From NCBI GenBank assembly GCA_947044365.1, contig OX345636.1, positions 4,112,001 through 4,176,000 of the forward strand: DNA of 64,000 nt, written 5' to 3'. This document shows positions 13,137-27,073 of this stretch, in pieces (within the stretch, counting starts at the first letter, position 1; the number at the start of each line of letters is the position of its first letter). The notes beneath the pieces were generated by a model that was not told where the DNA came from, did not search any database, and saw nothing but the letters and a program-made list of their open reading frames with translations. The stretch is from Petrosia ficiformis. Taxonomy: Eukaryota; Porifera; Demospongiae; Haplosclerida; Petrosiidae. The position numbers and the translations under genes are program-made.

Positions 13137-13164
13137 ATTTTCCTGATATAAAATAGAATGTGTT
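13137..13164 (-). repeat. Right terminal inverted repeat
   Basis: This is the reverse complement of the left end with two mismatches in 28 bp, and it is followed directly by TTTA. Confidence 0.8.
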
Positions 13165-13168
13165 TTTA
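13165..13168. repeat. Right TTTA target-site duplication
   Basis: This is the second copy of TTTA. The sequence after it (GCCAATTATGAGTTTT) continues exactly as in the uninterrupted arm near 17,770-17,793. Confidence 0.8.
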
Positions 13169-15017
13169 GCCAATTATGAGTTTTAAAATAACCCATCCAT
13201 TTTTATAGGGCACAGGATTGTGTCATTTGTATATAACACAAGACATAATTTTATAGAAGCCCTTACTAATATGAGGAATGCATGTCTACAGGTATCACAA
13301 GCAACACATGACATAGCTAAATTGGATTATTCAGAGTAATTATGTATGTGCATCAATCACACATATGTACATGCATACATGAATGAATAAATATATGATC
13401 TAATCTCAAACATTATTGAGCATCACCTTCATCACAATATGATTATCATACTCATGAAATGTAACATAACATGTAACATGATACTAATGATTATAACATC
13501 TTTGTATGATCAAACCACATCTGTTAAGTGTTTGTTATAATGAGTAATAATGTCAAGATTTGAACACAGAATCCATACATGAATACTATATTTCAACAAC
13601 CAAAAGAGTAACTCACATTCTTTACTCAACCGATGAAAATACTATAGCAATGCTAACAAACCTAGCTAGCCTGTCAAAGGTTTATATAGTCATTTTACAA
13701 TCAAAATGACGTGGAGATTGTTGCATTTGAAAAGTGTATAATTTTTTTTTATAGCTAAAACAGTACTTTTCCTGCATTCATGTCTGATGACATTGAAAGA
13801 GATGACTTCCTGCTCATAAGATTATAGAAACTATAGTGTTGAATTGTAGCATTTTCAGTGAATACGTATTATTAAGTTTTGTATGAAATTTATCTTATTA
13901 TACATAAAAGCACTGTAAATCTACTTCATGATGAATTAAGCATTTGAATGTCTCACTCATTCTAGCAATAAAGGTCTGGATCAAAAAAATGATCTAATCT
14001 CAAACTTTATTGAGCATCGCCTTCATCGCATGTTAAAAATTAATGCTTGTTGCATCATAAAGAATATTATAAATTACTTTAGCAAATTCTGTAGTCATGT
14101 ATAATTATATGATTATCATATTCATAAAATGTAACATAAAAAGTAACATGATACTAATGATTATGACATTTTTATTTTTGTACCATCAAACCACATCTGT
14201 TACTTTACCTACACATACAATTAGTATTTGTATGTTTATAATGAGTCAGGATTTGAACACAGAATACATACAAGACTACTATATACCAACAATGAAGTTC
14301 TATAGATTTAATTTGAGAGAGGTTCATATTTTACAATATGAATAATAGTATTAAAACAGAAGTTTGTGAAAATATCCTATTTAAACTCTTATATATAGAA
14401 ATTTCAATGGGAAATTAAAAAAAACTAAAATGATATTTCTGTGTGTATATCCACAAAAATGTCATTTGAGTTTGCTACCCTATAATTTACTCAATACTGT
14501 TTAGCTTTAGTTTACATATGATTTTATTAATTTGGCAGAAAATTAGTTTATCTTCAAGAGCTATGTGCAATTATAATTAAAAGAAGAGTAACATAATCTA
14601 GTCTTTGTTTTGTTAGAGTACGGCCAACTCTGTACTCAAACTTTCAATGCAGTTGCCAGTATTCTAACACACATAAGAATTATATATTATGTTTGAGTGT
14701 AGCTCTGCAGGTATAGTGCAGTGCTTTAAAATCCAGACTGTAATATAAATCTTTATATCAAAAACACATTGAAATATCTGTCAGTCTGTGTAATGGTTAT
14801 CATTTTGGATGCATAGTTATTCTAAACTTTGTATTTCAAATTTCATTTAGTGAGCTCCAAACAATACCCAGCTTTTTTCTATATAATTTCTATAATTTTA
14901 TGTTATTTTGTTTCTTTTGTTAAGATTGCCTTGTGATATATAGTGTGAACAAATTTGAAATTTTACACATAATAAATATAATTTATTAGATATCGTTAAC
15001 ACACATTTTGAAACTTG
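13169..15017 (+). repeat. Left arm of giant inverted repeat (inner part)
   Basis: This continues the left arm after the inserted transposon. It pairs with 16,535-17,793 on the opposite strand (13,200-13,330 with 17,640-17,750; 14,097-14,345 with 17,215-17,460; 14,740-15,017 with 16,535-16,800). A segment around 13,435-13,920 is missing from the partner but matches the reverse complement of about 25,450-25,860 and 31,000-31,310. No gene is seen. Confidence 0.85.
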
Positions 15018-16534
15018 TAAACAGATTTTATTTGAGAAAGGTTCTCATTATACAATCAACTGATGAATTTACTATAGCATTGCTAAGAAACCTGGCTAAT
15101 CAGCCAACATTACGTTTTTGGCATTCTCAAATCATCATTTGATTGTAAAGTGTGAGCCTCTCTCAAATTTATCGCATTAGTTGTTTGTATGTATTCTGTG
15201 TTCAAAACTTGAAATTATCGCTCACCTGTAACCATACAATTACTAATTGCAGTTGTAGGCTCTGTTTTTTAATTTAGATTCGTTTCATTCTTGTGGGTCT
15301 TATCAAAAGACCACATATATATAGCTACTTACTATTTAGCACATTATTATTAGTAAGCTGACAGACCATAGAGTCACAGATAATGGTTATGTGTGAAATT
15401 GTTCACTGAAAGCCATGCAGGGAACATTTAATTTTATAATCATAATTATTATTAATAAATAATGAATATCAAACTTTGAAAATGACCACTGATGATATTG
15501 ATTTTATAAACGTTGGATAAGTATCCAAACAATTTGTTCATGAAACACCAATCCTAACAGGAGAAACAAACACAAAGTATGCAATACAAATGAATGCATG
15601 TATAATCACAATTAACTTTTTGTGCAGCATACAAGTTAGTAAATGTTGAGATTACATCTGTTTTTAATTGAGACATTTATTGGCAAGCCTGAATGTCAAT
15701 GTGTTGTGACATGTAACATGATATATAGAAGGAATGATAATAACTTTTTTGTACCATTAGACTTACTGTAGCTACAAATGAAATTATTAACTGAGTAGCT
15801 ATATATAATGAGTAATAATATCAAGTTTTGAATACAGAATACATACATGGCTACTATGCTCCAACAACCAAATGTGATAGGTTTAACTTGATAAATGTAC
15901 CATTGTGGTACTAGCAAACATGGCTACTATCTAAATGATGTGTAATACTATTTTATCCACACAGGAGGGGAAAAATCTCTGCAATGTTAAAATGCTTATT
16001 GCACCTTTAAAGAATGTTATAATAATTCTTTTATGAATCGCCACAATAAATAATCTCAATTATACAGCAAGTTCTCTCCAATGATTGATAGAAGCATAAA
16101 ATTAAGACAAAATGAAATATAATTATGAATCTCGACAAAATAATTTTGATTAAAAAGTTCTCTCTAATCATTGATAGAAGCATAACATTAATGCAAAATG
16201 AAATATATATATCATAGTTGATAATACATTAGTACATGATAGAAGTAATAACCATTCAGGAAAACTGATGACATATATACAATTCATTTAACCTATAATA
16301 GAATTTACACAATTTGCAGTGCGATATGATTGCATTCCTCATATTTGTATGGGTTTCAACACAGACTTTTAGTCTGCTAATTAGCTCATAGTTATCATCA
16401 CAACACAGTGTGTTATTCATTTCATGTGTTATAGCAGTATATATAACGCGTTATAAAATGCTACGTAAGAACCCTATTATTGACAAAACTAATAATTATA
16501 TTTATAATAATAATTTTTAATAAGTAATAATACA
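15018..16534. repeat. Central spacer of the palindrome
   Basis: This is unpaired between the arms but built from the same dispersed modules: 15,140-15,400 resembles 24,900-25,140 and 30,500-30,780. An ~80-bp unit (tctcgaca..gatagaagcataa) is present twice in tandem at about 16,047-16,205. No coding potential is recognised. Confidence 0.6.
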
Positions 16535-19500
16535 AGTTTCAAAATGTGTGTTAACGATATCTAATAAATTATATTTATTATGTGTAAAATTTCAAATTTG
16601 TTCACACTATATATCACAAGGCAATCTTAACAAAAGAAACAAAATAACATAAAATCATAGAAATTATCTAGAAAAAGCTGGGTATTGTTTGGAGCTCACT
16701 AAATGAAATTTGAAATACAAAGTTTAGAATAACTATGCATCCAAAATGATAACCATTACACAGACTGACAGATATTTCAATGTGTTTTTGATATAAAGAT
16801 TTATATTACAGTCTGGATTTTAAAGCACTGCACTATACCTGCAGAGCTACACTCAAACATAATATATAATTCTTATGTGTGTTAGAATACTGGCAACTGC
16901 ATTGAAAGTTTGAGTACAGAGTTGGCCGTACTCTAACAAAACAAAGACTAGATTATGTTACTCTTCTTTTAATTATAATTGCACATAGCTCTTGAAGATA
17001 AACTAATTTTCTGTCAAATTAATAAAATCATATGTAAACTAAAGCTAAACAGTATTGAGTAAATTATAGGGTAGCAAACTCAAATGACATTTTTGTGTAT
17101 ATACACACAGAAATATCATTTTAGTTTTTTTTAATTTCCCATTGAAATTCCTATATGTAGGAGTTTAAATAGGAAATTTTCACAAACTTCTGTTTTAATA
17201 CTATTATTCATATTGTAAAATATGAACCTCTCTCAAATTAAATCTATAAAACTTCATTGTTGGTATATAGTACTCTTGTATGTATTCTGTGTTCAAATCC
17301 TGACTCATTATAAACATACAAACACTAATTGTATGTGTAGGTAAAGTAACAGATGTGGTTTAATGGTACAAAAATGTTATAATCATTAGTATCATGTTAC
17401 ATGTTATGTTACATTTCATGAGTATGATAATCATATAGTTATACATGACTAGAGAACTTGCTAATCTACATTAATTATTATGAAGTAATTTATAATATTC
17501 TTTATGATGCATTAAGCATTAATTTTTAACATGTGATGAAGGTGATGCTCAATAATGTTTGAGATTAGATCATATAATTATTCATTCATGTATGCATGTA
17601 CATATGTGTGATTGATGCACATACATAATTACTCTGAATAATTTAGCTATGTCATGTGTTGCTAGTGATACCTGTAGACATGCATTCCTCATATTAGTAA
17701 GGCTTCTATAAAATTATGTCTTGTGTTATATACAAATGACACAATCCTGTGCACTATGAAAATGGATGGATTATTTTAAAACTCATAATTGGCTAAATGA
17801 GTTTCACATTTACTCAACACTATGACACCCAGTATATAAAGATTCACATCTAGCCATGCTAAGAGTGTACCACTAGAACAATTATATTATAATTTATAGT
17901 GACTGATATTTAGAGACCCGATTCAAAAAAATATCATCAGTTATTTCCTATCCATAAACTGCATAGAAGTAAACTAATCAGAATAATAGGTGAGAACCAG
18001 CTCATTTAACCTATAAAGTTTGTTGAATTTACCCAAAATTTGCAGTGAGACATCATTAGTTATAGTTTGTGAAGACTTCTTTTACTCTACTACTAGTCTA
18101 ATTAGCTCACTGTCATCATCACAACAGAATGTGTTATTCATTTCACAATTTCTTCACTTACTTGATCTATATATCTCGGTTTTGTAAACATTCTGCAGAT
18201 GTTGAACATAAATTGTCGTACACATGCATGTATAATCGTGCGCAATTAGCTTTTTGTGCATTGTGCAGTGTACAGGGATTCTTTACTACCTGTGTGGATG
18301 CAAAAACAAATAGTAGCTATTACAAGTTATATAAATTCTATAATTATACATATAACATATAATTACATATACATTACATTACATGCAATGTTATGTACAT
18401 ATTTACCAAATCTATCTCAGTTTTGTAGAAAAATGCAGATGTTGAAATATGAAATGTGATACACATGTGTGTAAAATCGCAATTAACGTTTTGGACAATG
18501 TACAATGATTCTTTGCTACATGTGTGGATACATAAAAAGACTATCACACATTATTTTCATTGTATAATACCTAAATATTTGACTGGGCAGTCTTGTTAGC
18601 ACTGCTATAGTATGATCATCAGTTGATTGTAAAGTGTGAGTCTCTTTCAAATGTATCGCATATAGTTGTGTATATGCATGTATTCTGTGTTCAAAACTTG
18701 AACTTATTGCTCACCTGTAACCATATACTGTTGGAATACAGGCAACCGTATTCAAGCAAAACCGTTGCAAGTTTGAATACAGAGTTGGCTGTACTCTGAC
18801 AAAATTAATATAGATTACGTTACTCTTCTTTTGATGATAATTCATTCACCAGGATAGAATAATTCTCTGCCAAATTGATGAAAAGTTTTGAGGTGTAAGG
18901 TAGGTTGTTTACAAATATTCTAGCTTTTCACAAGTATTCTATATACTGTACAGTATGGATAAACTGTTACTCTTCTTATGAGTATAATGGCACTCCTGTG
19001 ATAATATAATATATCTGCTAAAGGGGAGAAAACGTTCTTGTAATTCATCAATGATTATTAGTAATGGGATATGTGTTACAGACTGTAGAGTCACAAATAA
19101 TAACTGAGATCCATGCAGAACAATTTGCTTATGATAATACAGGACTATTAAAAGCAAATACTATTTATAAGTGTACTCTGAAGCAGTATAATAGGTGACT
19201 TGCAACTTGTTTAACCTATATCGTTTGCAGAGAGACATGATTACATTCCTCACATTTGTATGGGCTTCTTCACAAGCTTTTGGTTTATTAATTAGCTCGT
19301 AGTTATATCACAACACAATGTATTATTCATTTCACATGTTGTATGATTAATACTTATTACAGGTAATGTAACTACAATGTCTACACATTACAAAATGCAT
19401 TTTAAATAGGGAGCTAAAGGATTTAGAATGGACATTTTTACACATTATTAATGATTAATATTATTTTATAATCATATTCTTTTTATAAAAATAAAAGCTT

Positions 19501-19736
19501 TCAAAGCGACCATTGAGTGTGTGGAATAAGTATGGAATAACAATCTTAACAAGAAAAACAAAATAACACAAAGTATGGAGCAATGGGAATTATTATTTAG
19601 TTAATTATTCATCATGAATTAGCTAGATAATAATTATGTCATTGCTCTATATGTACATGTGTATGTATATATATATATATATATATAGCATGCTACCATG
19701 GCAACCGTTTGATGTGGTTAGGTCTTATATTTTTGT

Positions 19737-19940
19737 ATATAGACCTGTGAATCTTTAATCTATCAGCATACAATATATTGTATATAGTACACTTACAGTT
19801 CTTATATAAAACAATATAAAACCTTGGTTTAGTGTCCTCGGATGTGATATAGCCCTCGCAGGCTCGGGCTATATCACATCCTTGGACACTAAACCTCGGG
19901 TCTATATTTTTGTATATAAGACCTGTAAGTGTACTATATA
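19737..19940. mobile_element. Hairpin MITE, copy 1, in an AT microsatellite
   Basis: TATATAGTACACTTACAG (19,781 on) is mirrored by CTGTAAGTGTACTATATA at the right end. The centre is a strong hairpin, 19,826-19,895, with stem GGTTTAGTGTCC..GGATGTGATATAGCCC. A left extension (gacctgtgaatctttaatc) is shared with copy 2 near 48,640. Both copies sit inside (TA)n runs. There is no coding capacity. Confidence 0.7.
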
Positions 19941-19943
19941 TAT

Positions 19944-19944
<1 letters not shown>

Positions 19945-20005
<61 letters not shown>
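19945..20005. repeat. (TA)n microsatellite
   Basis: This is a long uninterrupted TA/AT run. A shorter one is at the mirrored left-arm position 3,776-3,822. Confidence 0.8.
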
Positions 20006-20006
<1 letters not shown>

Positions 20007-23000
20007 TACATTACATATATCTGAAAAATGCAGGCATTGAAACATAAAGTATGATACACATGATACGCACATATAATCACAATTAACCTTTTGTGTATTA
20101 TCCAGGGATTCTTTCCTCCCTGAACAAATAGTATTGCACACACTATTTTGATTTCAAAATGGCTAAAACTTTGACAGGCTTGCTGTGTTTGTTAGCACGG
20201 CAATGGTACATTCATCAAAGTAAATCTGTTACAATCGTTTGTTTGAAAATAGTATTCATGTATGTATTCAAAACTAGACATTATTGGTCATTATAAAAAT
20301 TCTATCATAGACATTATCACTCAGGATGGCCAAAAAATGTATCAGCGAGATGTAATCTTAACCTTTAATAACTTGTGCCACATAAAGATGCTGAATGCAT
20401 CATAAAGAACGTTATAATATGTAACTATTACTCTATCACTCTTTTTATGAGGATAATAGTTTGTTTTATTAAAAGGGAGAAATCTTTCTTGTTATTCACC
20501 AATATAATTGCATATGCAGTCAGTGGAATTTAATTTATCAGTTATAGTACTCAATAGCTATATCAAAGTTGACTTGTGCTATATAGTGTAAACTAAAACC
20601 AAACAGAATTGAGTAACTATGGTAAAATACTCAAATGATGTTTTTGTGTACAAAAATATCATATGAGCATTTTTTTTTAAATTTCATTCATACACCACCT
20701 ATATAGGAGACTGAATGGGATTATTTTTTTTAATGTGTATTATTATTATTATTATTATTATGTATTATACCATATACCAATTTAGAGAAGAAGACATACA
20801 TGATTGAACTTGGCAACTACAGTAAACTCTGTTTATTAATAAGGATTCTAGTGGGTCTCATCAAAAGCCTTTGTAGAGCTACTTACTACTCATCACATTA
20901 TTATTAGTAATCTGATATGAGTTACAGACCATAGAAACATAAAACCATTTAACCTATAATGTTTATTGAATTTGCAGTGCGACATGATTGCATTCCTCAT
21001 ATTTGTATGGTTTCTACACAGACTTTTAGTCTACTTATTAGCTCATACGTATCATCACAACACATTGTGTTATTCATTTCACATGTTATATAATTATCAT
21101 TAGTTCATAGCTAGTATATATAACTATCACGTTAGAAAATGCATTGTAAAAAGGAAAGATTGAAGCTGAAAGATGAATATGTTATAAATTTTGTAATAAT
21201 CCAACTTCAAAATCACAATTGACGATATCTAATAAATTATATTTATTATGTGCAAAATTTCAAATTTATTTAAAAATGGCTGACTATTAATTGTTGGGGG
21301 CTTACTAAAGGAAATTTAAAATGCTAAGTTTAGAATAACTATGCATCCAAATGATAAACACATGACAATCATAACACAGACTGACTGTTGGAAAAATATT
21401 TCCATGTTTTTTTTGATATAAAATTGTACACAGCACAAACAGTCTGCGATTCAGTTATTACACTTAATATCTCCCACTGTTTAGTATATATTACGTACAC
21501 ATAATTATTATGTCTTCTTTTAGTGTCAGAATGTATAGTTATTGCTACTACAATATTCATATAATTTATATGCAGTAGTAAACTCTGTTTGCTGATTATT
21601 TTGGGTGTTAATTATCAAGTATTCTATACAGCTACTTACTACTTAGCGCAAAATTATTAGTAGTGTAATATAATTATTTCACAAACCACACCGTGTCACA
21701 AATAACTATTTTGCGTTAAATTTTAATGCAGGGAAGATGTTGTTTATGACAATCTTAGCAGGACTAAAAAGCAATACTTAATAGTATCATTGCAATGCTA
21801 TCAAAGTTTTCTGTATTTTACAATCAAAATGATGTGTAATACAACAAGTTTTTTGATCCACACAAGAAGGAGGAAAGAATCCCTACCATGTTAAAAATGC
21901 TTAATGAACTTTATGAATCTTGACAAAATAATTTAGATTAACAAGTTCTCTCTAATCATCGATAGAAGCATAAAATTAATACAAAAGTAAATATATATTA
22001 TAATACTTGATAATACATTAGGTCATGATACAAGTAGTAACCATTCAGGAAACTGATGACATATACGCAATTTATTTAACCTATAAAGTTTATTGAAATT
22101 GTACAATTTGCAGTGCGACATGATTGCATTCCTCATATTTGTATGGGTTTCTACACAGACGTTTAGTCTGCTAATTAGCTCATAGTTATCATCACAACAC
22201 TATGTATTATTCATTTCATAAAATATAGTAGTATATATAACACATTATAAAATAGGAAGGATTGAAGCTGAAAGATTAAAAATGTATGTATAATAATATA
22301 CCCTATTATTGATAAAATGAATAAATATGTTTAATACAACTTTCAAAATCAGCATTGGAAATAAATTATATTTATTATGCGTAAAATTTCAAATTTGTTC
22401 ATAAAGATCACTATCTTAACAAATGAGATAGATGTTATTTAGAAAAGGCTGAGTATTGTTTGGTGCTTACTAATTTAAATTTAGTATGGAATAACTATGC
22501 CATTGACAACGACACCTTCTAATTTTTTTTGATGTTTGGTAGTGGCATCAGTGTTTAAAGTGTAATCCACTTTTTTTTACTGCATAATCCTCGTTGCTTT
22601 GTGAATGATAAATAGATGACAATCATAACACAGACTAACAATGTTTTTATTTTTTATATTATATTGACATAAAGATTTATATTACAAACCTTTTACTGTG
22701 TTTAACAAATGGTTTTTAGAACCACTGCACTATAGCTGGAGAGCTACACTCAAACGTAATATATAATTTTTATGTGTTTTATAATACAGGCAACTGCATT
22801 CAAGTGATTCCATTGAAAGTTTGTGTACAGAGAGGCTGTACTCTAACAAAATTAATCTTTGTAGTTTATGTTACTCTTCTTTTAATGATAATGGCACTTA
22901 GCTCTTGATGATAAGCTAATTTGCTGCCAAATTGCATATGTAATCAAAAGCCAAACAGTATTTAGTAAATATGGTAGCAAACTCCAATGACATTATTGTG

Positions 23001-24098
23001 CATACACACACAGAAATATCATAAATTTGGAGTATTTTTTAATTACCCATTTAAATTCCTATATAGGAGTTTGAATAGGAAATTTTAAAAAATCCTGTTT
23101 TTATTACTATTATTCATATTGTAAAATGTCAACCTCTCTCAAAGTAAATCTATAGAATTTCATTGTTGGAAGACAGTAGAATTGTATGTATTCTGTGTTC
23201 AAATATATAAACATAAAAATACTAATTGTATGTGTAGGTAAATTAAAGTAACAGATGTGGTTTGATGGTACAAAAATGTTATAATATTACATTAGTATCA
23301 TGTTACATGTTATGTTACATTTCATGAGTATGATAATCATATAGTTATACATGACTAGAGAACTGGCTAATCTACATTAATTATTATGAAGTAATTTATA
23401 ATATTCTTTATGATGCATTAAGCATTAATTTTTAACATGTGATGAAGGTGATGCTCAATAAAGTTTGAGATTAGATAATTTTTTTAATTCAGACCTTAAT
23501 GGCTAGAATGAGTGAGACATTCAAATGTTAATTCATCATGAAGAAGATTTACAGATATACGTATCATTTGACATTTTTATGGGAAATGTCAGTGGTTGAA
23601 GTCACTTGATTATTGTACATTGTAGCCAACCCCCAAAAATATTCTTATAAGACAATGTGACTTAATCTTTTCTTCATTAGTAAATGATAAACAGTATGAT
23701 GGTGAGGCGTGACATAATATTTTATACTCATTTCTTCTAATACACAAAAGAGACTGTAGCTTGAAGGAAACAGCATTATACATCAACATTAATGAGATAA
23801 AATATCATTATTCATTCATGTACATAATGTGATTGATGCACATACATTATTACTCTGACTATTGCCATTTAGCTATGTCATCTGTTACTAATGATACCTG
23901 TAGACATACATTCCTCATATTAATAAGGGCTTCTATAAAACTATGTCTTGTGTTACAATTGCCACAATGCTGTATACTATAAAAATGAATGTGGTGTTTT
24001 AAAACTCTTAATTGGCTAAATGATTTTCACATTTACTCAACACTGTGACATCCAGTATAAATAGTCACATCTAGTTGTGCTTAGAGTGTACAACTAGA

Positions 24099-25894
24099 AC
24101 AATTATAATAGTGTCTGATATTTAGAGACCCAATTCAAAAAATATAATCAGTTATTTCCTATCCATAAACTGCATAGAAGCATTCATGCATAAATCTAAT
24201 ACAGAAGGGAAATTAGTATATCATATTTGATAATACATTTTGAAATAATGCATGATTCAAATATTAACTAATTGATATAATCAGAATAATAGGTGACAAC
24301 CAGCTCATTTAACCTATAAAGTTTGTTGAATTTACCCAACATTTGCAGTGAAACATCATTCGTTATAATTTGTGAAGGCTTCTTTTATTCTACTACTTGT
24401 CTAATTAGCTCACTGTCATCATTTCACAATTTCTTCACTTACTTGATTTGTATTTCTCGGTTCTGCAGATGTTGAACATAAATTGTCATACACATGCATG
24501 TATAGTCATGCATAATTAGCTTTTTGTGCATTGTGCAATGTACAGGGATTCTTTACTACCCGTGTGGATGTAAAAACGAATAGTAGCTATTACAAATTTT
24601 ATAAATTATATAATTATACATATAATATATATTTACATATACATTTCATTACATGCAATTTTATGTACATATTTACATAATCTATCTAAGTTTTGTAAAA
24701 ATTTCGGAGAAAAATGCAGATGTTGAAACATGAATTGTGATACACATGTGTGTATAATCACAATTAACATTATGGACGGTGTACAATGATTCTTTGCTAC
24801 ATGTGTGGATACATAAAAAGACTATCACACATTATTTTCATTGTATAATACCTAAATATTTGTCAGACTGGGCAGTCTTGTTAGCACTGCTATAGTATGA
24901 TCATCAGTTGATTGTAAAATGTGAGCATCTCTCAAATGTATTGCATATAGTTGTGTATATGCATGTATTCTGTGTTCAAAACTTGAACTTATTGCTCACC
25001 TGTAACCATATACTAATTGCATTTGTAGGCTTTGTTTGTTAATTTAGATTCATCTCATTCTTGTGGGTCATATCAAAAGACTGCGTATAGCTACTTACTA
25101 TTTAGCGCATGATTATTAGTAATATGTGTTGTACAGACCACACAGAGACACATAATTATTATGTATTAAATATTCATTCAGAGAACAATTTGTTAAGATG
25201 ATGTAGGCAGGATTATTAGAAGCAAATAAAACAATACCTATAAGTGTACAGTGAAGCAGTATCTGTATACAATAATAAGATAAATTTAACACAAATAGTA
25301 ATACGTATTCACTGAAAATGCTAGAATTCAACACTGTAGTTTCTATAATCCTATGAGCAGGAAGTCTTCCTTTAATTTCAATGTGAACGGACATGGATGC
25401 TGGAAAAATTACTGTTTTAGCTAGAACAGAAATTATACACTTTTCATATGCAACAATCTTCATGTCATTTTGATTGTAAAATGACTATATAAACCTTTGA
25501 TAGGCTAGCCAGTTTTGTTAGCATTGCTATAGTATTTTCATCAATAATGTGAGTTACTGATTTGGTTGTTGGAATATAGTATTCATGTATGGATTCTGTG
25601 TTCAAATCTTGACATTATTACTCATTACAAACATACAAACACTTAACAGATGTGGTTTAATGGTACACAAATGTTATTACACTGTAGAAACAAAACTACG
25701 GATTCTGTGTTCAGAAATAGTATTACTCATATGAACATACGATTTTTAATTGTCTTTGTAGGTAAAGTAACAGATGTGGTTTAATCGTGCAAAAATGTTA
25801 TAATCATTAGTATCATGTTACATGTTATGTTACATTTCATAAGCATGATAATTATATGACTAGAGAACTTGCTAATTTATATCATTTAGTAATA
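24099..25894 (-). repeat. Arm-related repeat, part of a direct duplication
   Basis: The unit 21,860-25,860 is repeated in the same orientation at about 27,400-31,310, with an offset near 5.5 kb (24,098 matches about 29,568). It holds the same submodules as the palindrome arms. No credible gene is present; the open frames here mirror those in the other copies. Confidence 0.75.
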
Positions 25895-27073
25895 TATGTG
25901 ACCGTGGATGCGAAAATCAACCTTATGGTACAAAAATTGAAAATTGTGTTATTGATATATTCTTGTTCCTTGAGAAACAAGCTATCTTTTGGTAAAAACA
26001 ACTCTGAAATTGAAGGTTGCGTTACCAAGTTACAGACGATTTCATTTTAATAGCTGTTGAAATGTAATTTAGAGAAAATGCGTTTTAATTAATCTCTAAT
26101 GAAATTCTTTGAATTCCGTATACCTAGTCTCACGTGATTTTTGCTTTGTCAGCAAATGTTACAAAAATGCTTCTTTGTCATCTAAAAACCTTTTATGTGA
26201 CTAACAGTAGCGGCGTTAATGAGTTCTAGATACTATTAAGTATTTCTAAGTACGGATGAGACATTACCATGACAACATTTTTCACAAGGTAATGTTGTTT
26301 ACATAAATTATACAAATAATTGTTATTAGATTAGTGTAGTACAATGCTTCGCTTTTCATTAACAGTATGCTACTGCTATTTGTTATTGTGTATTAAGACT
26401 ACATGTACCTTTTGATAACAGAATATTTAGAAGGTAAGTACTATAGCAGTTTTATAAAAAGAATTTATAATAATCATCCCTTAATACAGCTTCATATTCA
26501 TAGTAACCGTATTCTCATTCAATCATGAATTCCAGTGAAGAAGGACTATCAACAGTTTCACGAAACCCATCAGAGCAACCAGAATTTGTGACAATCTATT
26601 TCATTATACTATTCACTTTCTATTGTTGTAATAATATGTATGTTATTGGGATCACTATGAATGTATTATATTCATATTTTATACATTCACAAATAAGGCT
26701 TCGAGAAAGGTGCTGGGATGACTGAAATCAGGTTTTTATTGGCCCTAAAAAGAGAATAATACTTGTTGCTATGGTGGTTGTTATGGTGTTAAATAATTAA
26801 TCCGTCCATGTTTGGGAAATATCGTGTTACATTTCCGTGCACGTTCTCAATGGCTGAATAGCCTATTCTTGATGTTCCTCTTTAAACGCTCGCCCTGCCA
26901 AACCTAAAGTGAGTTAGACTTTGTAATTTGCATTCTGGATAGCCAAGGTATCATACTTTATGAAAATGTAAAAATCACGAAATTGATTGAGTGAGTTGAT
27001 CTGTGTATTATTGCAGGTTCTGAAAAAACTTAAAATGTACCATAAGGTTGATTTTCTCATCCACGGTCACATA
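25895..27073. mobile_element. TIR element with TATGTGACCGTGG ends
   Basis: The left end TATGTGACCGTGGATG..GAAAATCAACCTTATGGTACA (25,895-25,932) is repeated inverted at 27,036-27,073 with one mismatch, giving a ~38-bp TIR. The body is about 1.18 kb, unlike the surrounding arm repeat, and interrupts it. No transposase is visible, so it is non-autonomous. The target duplication could not be resolved in the AT-rich flanks. One open frame of 66 codons at 26,525-26,725 has no recognisable feature. Confidence 0.75.

Larger units (their letters stand above)
5580..13164. mobile_element. Two-gene TIR transposon: DUF7869 transposase + ParB-like protein
   Basis: The left end reads AACAGATTCTATTTT and the reverse complement of the right end reads AACACATTCTATTTT. 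The match continues for about 28 bp with two mismatches (next block TATCAGGAAAAT), then imperfectly. TTTA flanks both ends. The other arm of the surrounding palindrome (about 17,790) carries the same flanking sequence joined without the element, so the boundaries are defined by an internal empty-site comparison. The element is 7,585 bp. It contains two divergent intron-bearing genes that fill most of 5,853-12,914. The transposase has an in-frame stop, so this copy may be non-autonomous. I know of no named superfamily that I can assign with certainty from the TIR. Confidence 0.85.
16535..24098 (-). repeat. Right arm of giant inverted repeat
   Basis: This is the reverse complement of the left arm, with the transposon absent at 17,794-17,797. 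It carries its own insertions relative to the left arm: a hairpin MITE at about 19,737-19,940, about 100 bp at 22,500-22,600, and about 300 bp near 21,790-22,100. A ~110-bp submodule containing AGTCTGTGTAGAAACCCAT (on the reverse strand) recurs at about 16,320, 18,045, 19,232, 20,980, 22,112 and beyond, so the arm is itself modular. No gene is recognised. Confidence 0.85.

Noticed and set aside
1..24098. Maverick/Polinton or viral giant element with long TIRs
   Set aside because: No polymerase, integrase, capsid or ATPase coding was seen; the arms are non-coding and modular.
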